Positions 22,905 to 35,484 of a stretch of DNA of 64,000 nt are shown one piece after another. Below the pieces are notes generated by a model. That model saw nothing but the letters and a program-made list of their open reading frames with translations. It had not been told where the DNA came from and ran no database searches. Position 1 is the first letter of the stretch. Each line of letters opens with the position of its first letter. The position numbers and the translations under genes were made by a program. Location of the stretch: NCBI GenBank assembly GCA_024529925.1, contig JAFEUB010000909.1:2501501-2565500 (forward strand), given 5' to 3'. The DNA comes from Ophthalmolycus amberensis. Its lineage: Eukaryota; Chordata; Actinopteri; Perciformes; Zoarcidae.

Positions 22905-25430
22905 TTTACACTCTGGGGGCGTGACGAATATGTCTAGGGCTTTTATTGTGAAAGGTAAGAATGGAAGGAGTTGATCTGGTATTCGCTGCCTTTGTCAAGG
23001 TTGATAAGAGGATACATATTACCCTCTTGGTTCGGACCATAGGACTAAGACCTCAATGTTGTTGTTCCATAAATATAGGCGCAACTGAACTTGGTCCACA
23101 CAACATGATCGGTTGATCTCTTCCTTTATTAAGGTGTAAAAGTTCGGAAAAATCTAAATGAGAAAAAAGTACGTCGCATTTTGTGCGAATGACAAAAAAC
23201 GAAACTGTAATAATTTAATATATACTTATATATTTAATATATACGTGTGAATTAATTGCACGAAAAAAAGTGATTAAAATAACATAACAAGAGAAGCATT
23301 TATAAATGTGCACAATTTAAAAAAATATTTTACATTCTGGAGTTTTAATTTTTTATGTGATTAATTAAACAACTTGATGTAAATTATTATACAACTGCTG
23401 GATTTTAGTTCTGCTGTAAATTCAGTCCACTTCTCTTAAAACTTTAAAACTTTACTATTTAAGTCTTTTGCCATCTGACTTCTGAAGTGTCCACCATAAA
23501 GAACGACATCTGCAATCAGTTAACGAGATGCAGCACAATGCCGGTCTCAAGCCTGGATGCTGTGTGCAGCACAGAGCGCCGTGTATTCAGATGAAAAAGG
23601 ATTTATAATGCTCTTCCTCCTCTTGTCTCATGCTGCAGAGCTGTATGAGTTCCTTCGATCCCTGCTTTCAGAAGCCATTAGTGCTCTTCCTCTTGAGAGA
23701 TAGAAGGCGAAGCCCGGAGCCATAGTGAGAGTCCTCTTCCTGCTCTAACTAGAAATGACACAATGTCAATAAGTATACTGATTATTCTGCCCATTTGTTT
23801 TGTGCAATGCAGTTAACGAGCTTTATTATACAAAAGACATTGTGAAAACCCAATAACCATTCTTTATCATTTGTTTTGATGAGAGTAATAGAGTGGCTCA
23901 TGCGAATGGTCTGCTCAGTAGAAACCTCTGTTAGTGGAGCACAATGAATGATTTTGCCCATCTGTAGCGGTTGTAGCAGGTACGAGGAGGAACCCGCCAC
24001 TGTGCGTAGTGGGATAGGGAGACCGGCCTCAGGCCACTCTATCGTCTTGAAGTGTTTGTGTTCCTGCATCAGCTGTCCTCCCAATTCACCATTTATCTTC
24101 CCTGAACTGTCCTAACCTTTTCAAGTTTTCACTTATGACATATTTTAGATACAGTGGGTCAAGCCTCACTGGGAGCCAGCTACAGTATCATACACACAAC
24201 TGTCAGTATAAAAGGGAAGCCTACACATAGCCTGGCACACCGGATTGGCCTCCTCCTATACAGCCACATAAATCTCAGCAGCATCAGACAGGTGGGAGGA
24301 GGCTCTGGCAGATGTAGCCATGAGGAATGGAGGTAGTGATGCCTCAGACAGTTCCTCTTCCAACCTCTGGCCTTGTTACTCCGCAGAAAGCCAAAGGGTT
24401 GTGGGAATCTGAAACAAAGGTGAGATTTATTGCGAGCGCAAAACTTTGGCAGCAGGAATCCAAGTCTGAAGCACCGCCTGTCAAGAGTTTGGTCACACAA
24501 ATAAAATTAAAATAATTATATTAAAAACAAATATTTGGTAGCAAGAAAGACAGTACATCAAGATAAGTAACTTTATTTTGAGCATGACCTAGACCAGCTT
24601 TATTATTATTATTAATTATTATACCAATGCAACAATTAAATCAACAAAACATCCTGGTACTTGTCATTTATTAATTTATATACATATGTATGCATTGCAT
24701 TCAATAAACACAAACACAAGTTTGTGGTTGCTGTCTTCAGCTGATGTTGACAGCTAGGAGGAAAGTCCCCGGTCTCATCTTCGTGTTATAACAAGCCGAG
24801 GAAGAGATAGAAACATGAGATCTCTTCTTGGATTTGTTCTCTCCTATGGGGATAGCTGAAAACGTCATTTCTAACCGAGAGCCTTAAATGAGCAGCTCTG
24901 AAGCGTACTTGATTGACCGAACCTTACAGCCTGTCATCTAATCAGCGAGCTAACCAAGTCTTTGCTGGACTTACGGTACCTTGCCATTTACTCTCTGTTG
25001 TTGTTGGAAAGCTGATAGACCAATTCACTTCTCGTCCTTCACAGCTACAGTAAGTAAGCCACGGCACACATCCAGTCTGAGGTCTGGATGATTCAGTGCG
25101 CTGAATGTGTGCTGACATTTCTTATTTTTTGTGAATACTTTATAATCCTGAGTAAAAAAACACCATTAAAAATCACCTTTATCTCTCTCTGGTCACAATG
25201 TGTGAGAGTTAATGTTGTCATTCCTAAAAAGTTTCACTTATCCATTGGTGTGTTTGTAGAGGATTTGTGTTTGTTCAGGTTTTCTTGATTCGTGTGATTC
25301 ATTCAGGCTTAGTGTTTCATTTTGTAAGTTCACTCTCCCCTTGTGTCCTGTCTTGTTTTACTTCCTTGTCTTTTGCTGTGTTTTCCCGCCTTTGCTGATT
25401 GTCTGCCCCGCCCTGATTAGTTTATAAACT
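22905..25430. other. Intergenic sequence, no gene seen
   Basis: Unique AT-rich DNA, with a short (TTA)n tract at about 24600-24621. The stretch 23540-23750 is less AT-rich and repeat-free. The segment 25330-25430 (TGTCTTGTTTTACTTCC .. GCCCCGCCCTGATTAG) directly precedes the LINE relic and may belong to it. No exon or RNA gene was recognised. Confidence 0.55.
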
Positions 25431-25439
25431 AAATGGTCA

Positions 25440-25905
25440 TGGTCTAAAGAGTCTTTTCGTATGTTGAACGTGTCAAAAACCACAGCCATCATTGATTTTA
25501 GGAAGTCTGCACTGAACCCAAAACTGATAGATTTAGAGGGGAATGAAAGTGACCTGGTGGAAAACCACAAGTAAAAAGGTCCAATAACTTCTGTACTTCT
25601 TGAGAAAAATTGGTTATTTTAATGACTGCACTTAAATGATGCATTCTGTATTGTGGCTTGGTCTGGGAACCTGAATCTGGCCAATAAGAATATACTTGGC
25701 TGGCTTGTCAAAGTGGCCAGCAAAGAGTTTGGGGTTAGTTAGCTCCAGCTTCCTTACCACTACTAAAGGCAGGTCCCAGAGAAGGCCCAGGCCATATTGG
25801 ACTGTCCTGCAGAGGGACTACTACCTTTAGGCCGTAGATAAAGAGTTCCTGCTTACAGGACAAAACAATACAAGGTATCGTTCTTTTGCACAGCAATTAG
25901 TAGAT
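25440..25905 (+). pseudogene. Decayed LINE reverse transcriptase, C-terminal part
   Basis: Three short translated blocks in order, in different frames, match the region after the catalytic core of L2/Rex/CR1-type LINE reverse transcriptases. The first, 25461-25571, contains LNVSKT, IIDFRK and LNPKL. The second, 25647-25739, reads CIVAWSGNLNLANKNILGW then LVKVASKEFG. The third, 25830-25901, has GRR-stop-RVPAYRTKQYKVSF. Typical family phrases are LNVSKTKE..DFR, W.GNLS..NK..L..LVKV and SGRRYRVP..RTNRYK. Frameshifts, stops at 25572, 25740 and 25839, and a missing catalytic core mean it is long dead and 5'-truncated. The exact clade is uncertain; the phrase matches are from memory. Confidence 0.75.
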
Positions 25906-25929
25906 TGCACGTGTACTGTAAGCCTCATC

Positions 25930-27980
25930 ACCTAAACACTTTATGCATTCGGCATTCAGCTGTGTTTGGCACTTCAAGGGGATTTTGTGATTATATATTG
26001 AAGATGAATGTGTTTGTTTACTGGCTGCCACCAGATTTCCCTGGTGGTATAATAACTTTGGCTTGAAAATAATATGAATAATAGTAATAGGGGAAGATCT
26101 TAATGTGTGTGGTCATGAAGTGTGGTGCAGCTCTGTGTCACTTACATTTGGATTTCACAACATGGCAACTTGTGATGCCACACAGCTCCAGTCACATGCG
26201 TGGTCTCCTCCTGTGGGCAAAACAGTGAGTGCAATGTGGGTTAGTTGCAAGAGACTCAGGCTTGTTTACTTATCTCTAAATGAGCGATATGACAGGCTGA
26301 CTGACGACGAGCTCTTGAATGTTGTTGGCCAACCTTTACCATCCGGCAATTATCTGACAACCTTGGTTAACATTTAAACACCCAGTTATAGGCTTTATGT
26401 AAAGCACTAGTGCGTTTTTTAAAATTAAATCTGGCTTCCTTGACAAAAATTTGATCCAGACTTTTTTCACTGCATCAAATTTTCATTATGTATTGTTTGG
26501 TCGTGACTGAGCTAAGGGACAGTACAACATGTATTGGGCTAGGGAGGAGGGACAAATGTTATATTTCATTTTATTTAAAAAACAAGGCTCTCCACAGCAT
26601 TATTACTATTGTATGTGGAGCCTGGAGCCAACAGCAGTTTTTGCTATAATGCCGATGATATGCAGCTTTCATTATTATTATCATGTTCATCATTCTCAGA
26701 GAATAATTGATACAGTTTTAAATGTAAGACTTTTCTGATGGGAAAATAATCTTTGTCAGTATTAGATTAATATTATTTAATTGTTTTCAAAATAATAAAA
26801 ACGCCACTGAATGGCCTTTAGACCAAGATATCAGTAATGACATCATAAAGAACACCTTAAATGTACTATCATGAGTTCATCAAAATCAGCTAATTACCAA
26901 ATAATGTGATGGGGTTGGTATTAATAAAAGAGGCGCTAAGATACACTTGTGAATCGACTTTTGGCTTTATGAAATGATAGCTATGCAGAAAGCTGCATTA
27001 GCTCTAGTAAGCACCAAATGTAGCAGGTTGGCAGTAAGGATGTTTGCTCCGCGGCACAGTGGGGGTGGTTTGTGGGGGGGTGTTGTTCTCAGCCATCTCC
27101 TTGATGGGTTTGCATTTCAAAAGACCTTGGTCCAATCCATTAGGGATGTAGGAAAACAAGATGCTCCTCTCCAGTTGGACTAATTAGGTTTTTCTGAGGG
27201 AACCTTCCATATCCTTAAATTGCTGTGGGGATCCAGATGTGTAACTAGGCTAATGACTGACTGGCTAACAAAGAAAAATGGGCTGTAATCCTCGAGCAGC
27301 ATAATAAGTCACCTTCTGTGAGGCAGTAGTGAATAGTCATTGTCCATGTAGCTCTGCTCACTGTGCCCACAGTAAACAGCCAACCTTGATCTACTCTGGG
27401 GTCAAAGCATATGCAAGTTCCCCATTAGATACACTCTAAATAGAGTGATTACAAGTCCATTTACATGTGGCAACATCCTCTGCGCAGAGACAGAGGAGAT
27501 GAAAAGTGACCATGAGAGGATGGGAGTGGCCCAGAGGGTGAAGGGTGAGAAGGCGCGGCAGTGTTGTGCTGAAGCCGTGTGTCTGCTTTGAGGAGAAGCA
27601 GAGCTGACAGAGGCCACCTCAAGAGACTCTTCACTCTCCATCAAAGAGCTGAGAAGAAGAGGCAGGGTCTGTCAGGGGTTCCCAATTCCTACAGAGCACC
27701 CACATGCTGCACCTCCCACCCTAAACACCTTTAGTCAGTCTCACAAAGCTCCTCACGCTGCCACGAGCCTCCAGACTCATTGGTAATGCATGACCAATCC
27801 CCAGCTCAACCACCCAAACATCACCAGAGTTTAGCACTTAGGACATGACAGACACGTCCAGGGGCTTCATTTCCACACAGTCTGCAAACACTGGGATCAT
27901 GTAGCAGGCAGTGTGATAAAATCTTATTATAGGGGGTATCAGATTAAATGTACAGTACTGTTTCACATCACAATTATCAA
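25930..27980. other. Intergenic sequence, no gene seen
   Basis: Unique DNA of mixed composition. A short translation ADDMQLS near 26650-26672 resembles the reverse transcriptase YADD box, but the surrounding sequence does not support a second LINE. The stretch 27400-27640 is GC-richer and repeat-free. No exon or RNA gene was recognised. Confidence 0.55.
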
Positions 27981-27989
27981 ACAATATTA

Positions 27990-28330
27990 TATTATATCTG
28001 ATAGAAATCCTAAACTATTGAGACGACAGCGAAGATAAGAAATCTCCCAGTGGACACAGCCCGACCATATCTGGACAACCAATTTGACTTGTTCCCCCTG
28101 CAAATTGAGATTCCTTCACCTGCTCCCCCCTTTTGAACAAGGGCTATCAGTTTTAATTTTCCAAACTTTCTCTTTTCCGTCAAAATTGGGTAAGAGGAAA
28201 AAGGGGGATATAGAGCAGAGACCACCATTCCAAGTTTTATCTGCTCTACGAAATGCCGTTATCTTAGTGCGGTGTCAAGAACTCTATCTCTTTTTTTCCA
28301 GGTGACAGGCACAGACGAGAGATAAGATTG
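27990..28330. promoter_or_regulatory. Candidate conserved non-coding element
   Basis: Repeat-free block with CCATATCTGG (28064-28073), which fits an SRF-type CArG box loosely, a pyrimidine-rich spacer, and AGATAAGA GATA-type motifs at both ends (about 28033-28040 and 28319-28326). Open frames on the two strands overlap and match nothing. Regulatory role is inferred from texture. Confidence 0.35.
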
Positions 28331-28344
28331 GAAAAGAATCCCAC

Positions 28345-31300
28345 TCCACTGAGTAAATAAATAATCAATACTCATCTAAATGTAAATGAGAAAGTAGCCC
28401 CCTTTGATAGGAGGGTTTTTATCAACCAACCAATTTTCTACAGGCACTCACTGGGCCTCAACCAAATCACCATCATTCAGCTCCCATGTAATGGATAAGA
28501 AAGGGGAGGGGAGAAGGCTATGGGGGGGGGGGGGGGGGGTCTCTGCGGGAGAAAAGAGGAAGGGTCATCTGAGATCAGCCATGTTCAGAGGGCTGCATCA
28601 ATAGCACAGTACCAGTGACTACTGTATGCACAAGCTCTTTATGAAGAGATTGTCAGATACACAGTAGGATTTTCCTTATTATCGCACGACAAATAATGCT
28701 ACACAAGCTTTCGAGATAATAATGATGAACGGTTTGAAAATAAATTAAAAATAACAATTGCAGATTACAGATACAAACAGCATGCGCTTGACTTGTTGTA
28801 CTTTTCTTTTGTCAAAAGTGGAAGAAGCTAAACTACAAGAAGTTTCTTTTGACATAAGCGATAACCTGCTCATTTGACCATTCATCACGTCAACTTTCTG
28901 TACCTGAATAATAAAAGACGTTTTCCCACATCGAACCCATAGCTCCATGTTTGGTGAAGATAACTAATCACATTCGCTGCTGTCAGGTTAAATTCCATCA
29001 GAATGTCCCTCCAAAAATCAAGAAAGACAAGTCCGTAGACGCGACGATCATTTCTCACTCTCTCTCTTGTGTTTACAGTTTTGATACCTCTGCACTTTTC
29101 TAACCTTTTTGGATGTCGTATACGCTGGACGAGATTAGCATTTTATTGTCATCAGAATGCACTGCTCTGACTTTACATTGATCCAATAAAAACCCTCAAA
29201 TACCATTTTCCTCATCCTCATTGCGTTAGGTTTTATTTCATAACTCATAGATGTCAATAATGGAAACCATTATATAGCAGTATACTCAATAACAGAATTT
29301 TCCTGCTTGAAATGCATGCAGTATTGATTTCATGTGTTTCTCGGTCCATAAGGGCAAGTAGCGTGGCGGAGGTTGTTTTACTGTACTCGGTCAGCAATGC
29401 AGAAACAACGTGGAAGAGCTTCACAGCTAAAAAGTACAGCTTCTAAAAGGTAATAGAAATAAATAATATGAAATAAAGGACAATTCAGACACACTTCTTA
29501 CAATTTCAGATTGTTGCCATCAGTTCACCTTCACACATCTGCTCACATTATGCACATGACATTTCAATGCCCAGTAACATACAAAACAATCCAAGGAATA
29601 TTGTGTTATTTCAGATCTATTTAAACTGGAAACACTACTATGATTGTGATGGCTGTTGATGCAGCATGTGAGTTATGAGCTATCGCTGTGCAGGAAAATG
29701 CTTATTTTTCAATTACAGTCCAATGTTTTATAAAGTATAAAATGAATGTGGACAGCAGTGTTTTTACAGCAGCTGTATGGAGTCTGAGGCTGGTACTGTA
29801 TGTGTGGAAGGCTCCAGGTGAAGCTGTGGTCTGTGGCCAAGCTGCATTTGATTTTTATTGTGCTGAATTGGAATGACAGAGCAAAGCATTTCACAGAGTG
29901 TGTCTTCCATTTCTTCCTTGGTATCCCTCCAAGCTAGCCTCTCGTGTCCCATGGGAAACAGACCCATCCGGCTAATATGCCATAAGCTGACAGCACTCCT
30001 CTGAAATGTGTGTTAAAGAGCCTGGTTTGGAAACATAAAGGCATTCTTCACAAGCTGACGCAATTCCTTTAGAAAATCACACCTCCCAGTAGAACGCTCA
30101 CAGCTCTGTTAATACAGGACCGCACGTACATAATACAACATTATCCATATGAAATGCATCGTCTATTAATAACAAATGACATAAACAGACAAAATGTTTT
30201 AGAGTAACTTCTAAATTCAGCACAGGGAGGCAACAAAGTCACAGTGATGCTTTAAGCAGAAATAAAAAATGTCAAGAAAACGGACTATACAGTATTACAA
30301 GCCTCTGACTCACTCATATCTATGCAATTTAGCAAGTACATGAAATTGCCCCAAGTTTTCCAACCTCAGCTGTAATCCGCTCAAGGAGGATTTGCAGACT
30401 GTTCCTCCGAACCATTTTAAAATCAGACAGAACTGCGAGGGTGAAAAATAACACTTTAAACGGATATCTTGACAGGATAGTGCAATGTTGATGTTACACC
30501 ACAGCTGCTTTTTGTGTAAATCCGGTGCATTCACATACCTCTTAAAAATGTTGCATCACTGCTGCTTTATAATCTCTATGCAATTTCACTCTTTGATGGT
30601 TTTGAAGAATAAAAATGCTGCTTCCTGACTTAATTTCGTAAGAATTACTGAATACCTAATGCGAGCATTTATCACGCCACACAAGCCAAGCTGGGCTGCA
30701 ACATTTAGACTACGTCCACACCTACTGAGACTCCCCGTTGGGCCGTTATTCAATTTACACAAAAATATTAAAGCCAGAACTTTTAAGTACAAAAGGCAAT
30801 ATTGCTGTTTCATAGAGCAATCTCTCACAAGCACATTGTTCAACAACAGAATCACCAGCCATTTAAAGACCAATACCAGAGACCATAACGCCTTTATAGT
30901 TGGTGTTGTCAACTCAATTTTCAAATTCCAGCCCACACTCCGGCTCTTCTATTGAAGTGTCATCTGATCTGCTGAATTACTGACAAGGCCACAGTCATCA
31001 CTGTACTGCTCTGCCTCTCTCTCCAACAACACCCATCAGCAGCTGCATTACCTTCACCTAAACCAGGGAAATAACAGCTCTGTGGAGAAAAAGAAGATGC
31101 TTGGATCCAGTGTGTCTTTTATCTGAAGGACTGCGTTTCTGCTTATTGTTGTACTACTAGCTGCAGCCCACAGTATCATTGAGACAAGGTTTTTATATAT
31201 TTATTTAGATATAGCACATATGACAGCCAGCAAGCTTCATTCAGTCAGTGCGAAGTTCTTTAAGATATTTCAAATTAAACAATGATTATTTTGTCTTTCT

Positions 31301-31590
31301 ATTAACATTTACATCTACACTTTCTTCTTTTTAAACTTCCTTTCACTAGTACGTGCCTTACCACCTGCCTGTCAGACTGTAAGTCAACTCTAGTTCTGCC
31401 TCAGCTCGTGCTGCAGCTTTATCGGACTGCATCATATTGAGAGGTGTTTCTAACAGGCTGTGGTATTGTGCTACGTTTTATTGTATAGGCCTACCTAGCT
31501 TAAGCAGAGGTGGTAAATCACTACAGATAAATCAGTTATTTTTGGGTCAACAGGAGTGAGCTCACTTTTACAGTAGTAAGACCAAGATGA
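28345..31590. other. Intergenic sequence, no gene seen
   Basis: Apart from the poly(G) tract, unique AT-rich DNA. Opposed open frames of about 100 codons at 30586-30955 overlap on both strands and have no recognisable domain. A TAGACTACGTCCACACC segment near 30707 recalls the ends of some teleost hAT elements but is too short to call. Confidence 0.55.
28522..28539 (+). repeat. Poly(G) tract
   Basis: Eighteen consecutive G residues, the longest uninterrupted G run in the window, within a purine-rich context (28490-28570). Confidence 0.95.
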
Positions 31591-31599
31591 CCCACAACT

Positions 31600-31870
31600 C
31601 ATCACTTCACATTGAAAGATTCGGCAACCTCACCCGAGGCTCTGGTCCCAGGGGCAGCAGAACGGCTGAGGGCGGTCCCCCGGGAAAATATGCAGCTGTC
31701 TACCCAACAAAACTCAAGGACACCGAGTACGGCAGGGAAAGGTTGCCGATATGACCTCTGGAGCGACAGACTCTCAAAGAGAAGAGGTGCCATGAGCTGG
31801 CTGCACTCTCGCTGCTCATTGGTAAGGTTGTCAAGCGCTTGCTCACATTCAGTTTTGTGACAGAATCAAG
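31600..31870. other. GC-rich island in AT-rich DNA, nature unknown
   Basis: About 250 bases of higher GC than the surroundings, with CpG dinucleotides and an in-frame ATG (31612) on the plus strand. A GTAAG splice-donor-like sequence lies at about 31821. No protein similarity is visible. It could be a regulatory element or a non-coding exon; neither is established. Confidence 0.3.
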
Positions 31871-31874
31871 CAAG

Positions 31875-33490
31875 GACACTGGGACTCTTGTGTGTTTGCC
31901 GGTCGGTGATAGTGAATGTTATTCCTGCATTGGTTTGTTGTAATTCAGCCTCTTATCATGCAAGGACAAGAGGATGGAGCACTTCCTTGTTTCTGTCAGG
32001 AGACAAATTGCATTTTATTCTATTTCCACTTGCCACTTCCATTAGTGTAGAAGCATCCTAAGCAACGACCACAGCTTCCATTTTGGGGGGAAAAGGGTTG
32101 AATTAATAGAGTCTCAATTAGGGTGAATGGAACCTTGCAACAAATCATCCAGACCAACATTCTTCCTCACATCAGCACCACTTAGAAAGAAAACAAACAC
32201 TTCACATAGGAATCCTTTCAAATTTAGAACCGCTTCTCTTTGTGTGATATCTGAATGAAACTTCCATCTCCCGCATATTACAGTAAGAAGCTCTTCTGCG
32301 CTTCTTGTTTTGTTTTAGTTTTTTACAGAAATGCACTTTCTGCCTCAGGCACCATCACATGGCATGTTTTGAGAGACCTACTGTATGTAACCGGTTTACA
32401 AACTTGAGTCCTTTGAAGACTTTTGCTCCTCTATCATTCATTATCAAAAAGGACGAGCTGATTTTGGATGCTGAGAAAGGGTGAAGAAGACCTTTTGACC
32501 TGCAATATGGAGGATCAAAGTAAATGTGACAAATTGCATGAAGCGAATGAAGTAGAGCATCTTAAGATTTCACAATATACTTCACAATACAATACTCATT
32601 TTTATGTCTGGGACTGTTTACATGTCCTGCACCAAACCTCAGTTACTAATGTCAGAGATATGTATGTGTGGTTTTTCTTAGAAATCATTAAAAGTTTCAT
32701 TTTAATTTAATTTTAAAATAACAGATACCGCGCTTAATCATTTCTGACAATAGTCACGGGTACAGCCCTCATTGTTAGAACATCATTAAAGGTTCCCTGC
32801 GGACTTCTGACTGTTACTTGTGCTATGGAGCAATGCTTTTATGAGTGTGCCTCTGCTTTGTTTGAATTAGATGCAATGGCATCCCACTCCTGCACACAGT
32901 TTCACACACCAACAGTTGGCGGGTGTAATGCACCAAGAAACATCGCATCGTTCCAGCAAGCACAAGAAGACTGCAAACTAGCAAATATGACGCAATCAAT
33001 GCATGATTTAGAAATAGTTGAAAGTATCAGCTTTGCACATGTTTTATGAGGAAGGAAATGCCTTCAGTGCTTATGTTAGGCCTCAATGCTGGTTGGCGTA
33101 GAGCACCGACTGTAATAGCTACTTGTCTTAAAAGAAAAGTCCATTCTTTTCTTTAATTTAACGGGTTAGTTTACCCTTCTAACCATGCAGATAGCTTTAG
33201 TCGCTGAGATGTATCCTACACTGAGACTTCAGATGTTCCCAACACATCCACTGTTTGAACCAACAACTCTCATTTCATTTTATTAGAAAGTATTTATGTA
33301 AATACAGTTCACAGTGAGGTTTCTGGATAGAGACATTGCTGTTGAGTTTCAGCTTGAGCCCCACAAATGATATTTCATTCACTTCCACTGTATACATTCC
33401 TTGGAGTCTGCATGGAGGTTATCTCAAAACCTCAGCTAATGCAATTGACACTATCTACATCACTGGATACCACTAAGGATAACTGAGAGA
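31875..33490. other. Intergenic sequence, no gene seen
   Basis: Unique AT-rich DNA. Short open frames only. No repeat, RNA gene or clear motif cluster was recognised. Confidence 0.6.

Positions 33491-33493
<3 letters not shown>

Positions 33494-33526
<33 letters not shown>
33494..33526. repeat. (GT)n microsatellite
   Basis: Perfect GT run of about 33 bases. Confidence 0.95.
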
Positions 33527-33527
<1 letters not shown>

Positions 33528-33529
33528 GT

Positions 33530-34910
33530 GAGTGAACTGAACCTTTAAGTTGCGTGCCTGTACATACAAGGCTTGTTTTTCAAGCCGGTCCTCCTCCACA
33601 CATCTGCTCCTGGTAATGCCGTCTCCTAACAGCATTTCTGATGCTCAGGTGAGTGTTCTCCTGGTGTGAATTGCAGACCTTGTGCTGAACATTGATGCAC
33701 TGCCTCCATTACCGCCCTGCCTCCTTCCGAGGACTCGACGCTATTGTTTATGACACTGACACATGCAGTAATGGGTATTTCACTTCTGCACCTATACTGA
33801 GCGTGTGTTGAAACTGGAAACACAGATAAATATGGTGCGTATCCACAACATCAGTAAATTTCTATTTCATCAAGTGAAGCATCAGACTGATCACTAGGAA
33901 ACCACAGTGTAATGGTAGCATTGCTCACTGGGCGCACCGCTATTAGAAACTGAAATTATAACGTTGTCTTCTGAGATCAGGAATACTCCCATGGGTAAAA
34001 CAGTTGCTTTTATAAAACTCACTATCACTCCGTGTTTGGTCCCTCTGTTATTTCGAGGACTTAAACGTTCAGGGATTTCAAGGCTCAAAACTTCTGAAAA
34101 GATTTAACTGAGACCTCTCTTCAGAAAAATCATCAAACATGTAAAGATGTCTCTCTGGGGATTTGAGGAACTTCAGACATACTGTACAAGTCAGATGAAT
34201 CCTCCAGTACAGTACGTCCCTGCAGACTGGGAAACATGGCAGCTGTCACTAACAAGGAAAGTCACATGCCACTCTTCTCCTTTATGTTCAAATACAAACA
34301 CAGACTCTGGTGTATTAGTGCCAGATATTTTCAATTATCTGGTGTCAACCTTTATCTCTTCACATTTACTGCTGTACAGCTGGATTGATGCCTTGCTTTT
34401 TTCATATTTAGAGCCCTGTTTCACTTCAGAGGAGAAGGAGGAGGAGAAGATCACAGAAGTTTCATCCAACTTTTATGTAGGTGTTTTAGATTCGGGTAGC
34501 CTCGGGGTATATGGTGCACACTGTTAAATTCTTTAACAATGCTCTTAGCGGCACAACGACTATGAATAAAAACGTAAATCCCAGGAAATGTTTGTCTCGA
34601 AGAAATCTTGTTCGCCAAACAGCTCATTCATTTCAAACACAGAGTTATCATCAGTTCAGATAAAAGACTGATAGAGTTTGCAGATACAGAAAAAAATCCT
34701 GTGTAGTCACACTGTTAATGGTACACATTTGTATTACAGAGTCGCTGTAGAGCACAGCATGGCTTTTACATCTCCTCACTAGTTTTCTATTACTGTACAA
34801 CAAAAAGCCTTTTTCTGTTTACATAGCAAGCTTGCATCAAGTGGAAGATTGTGCACATATAATTACCATAATAGGTTGGCCACCGAGTTTGCTAATGTGC
34901 TTCTCTGGAT
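33530..34910. other. Intergenic sequence, no gene seen
   Basis: Unique DNA. A 126-codon plus-strand frame at 34147-34527 has a Glu-rich patch but no domain or splice context. I regard it as a chance frame. Confidence 0.55.
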
Positions 34911-34914
34911 GATA

Positions 34915-35480
34915 GCGCATGCAGAGACTTGCTGAGGGACAGACAATGTGGCAAAAAACAGACAAACCATCAGAATATCCTCATTTTTCCAGGCCCTCTT
35001 TAGTACATGAGTGTGCAGCCACCCCAGGAGCAGCGAGGTTACCCCACATCTGGAGAAATGAGTTTGACCCTCTCAAAGGGCACAGGAAGTTGCCCCTGAA
35101 AGCTGCAAACAAAAGCAGCAGTGGCGAGCAGGAGCCCAGAGCGCCATTCATCGCGGCTAATGACTTGTTCATTAAGAGTGATGATGGATAAAGACTTCTC
35201 ACGCTGAGATGAAATCAAGATTTATATGCGTTGTTTCCTCACCCAACTTGTGGGAAGATCATCATCATTTAATTCTATCTCTGCGGCCGGTGATGGGCAT
35301 CCAGAGAGCGGGCTATCAAACGGTGCAGTCAGCTGGCAAAATCCAAAACGTGCCGTTGGCACATCTGGAGCTTGCCGTCGCAGCTGAGGGTGAGCAATGG
35401 CTGCTGGCGGGTGGCCAAATTACAGGCAGAGACGCTTCAGGACTCCACAGCCTCCACCCTGGCTTCTCCTCGTTTAGATC
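34915..35480. promoter_or_regulatory. Candidate conserved non-coding element, strong
   Basis: A long repeat-free block, GC-richer than its flanks, with homeodomain-type cores GGCTAATGA (35155-35163) and TTCATTAAG (35168-35176), then ATGATGGATAAAG. Both strands happen to be open for 70-135 codons over parts of it, with no recognisable protein. Long both-strand open stretches occur in GC-rich conserved regulatory DNA. Developmental enhancer is the favoured reading; conservation has not been tested. Confidence 0.42.
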
Positions 35481-35484
35481 ATCA

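Noticed and set aside
26640..26680. ADDMQLS translation resembling the reverse transcriptase YADD box
   Set aside because: Only seven residues match, an extra codon interrupts the usual CYADD order, and the flanking 200 bases on each side show no further LINE phrases.
30700..30760. TAGACTACGTCCACACC as the end of a hAT transposon
   Set aside because: Too short, and no matching second end or target duplication was found.
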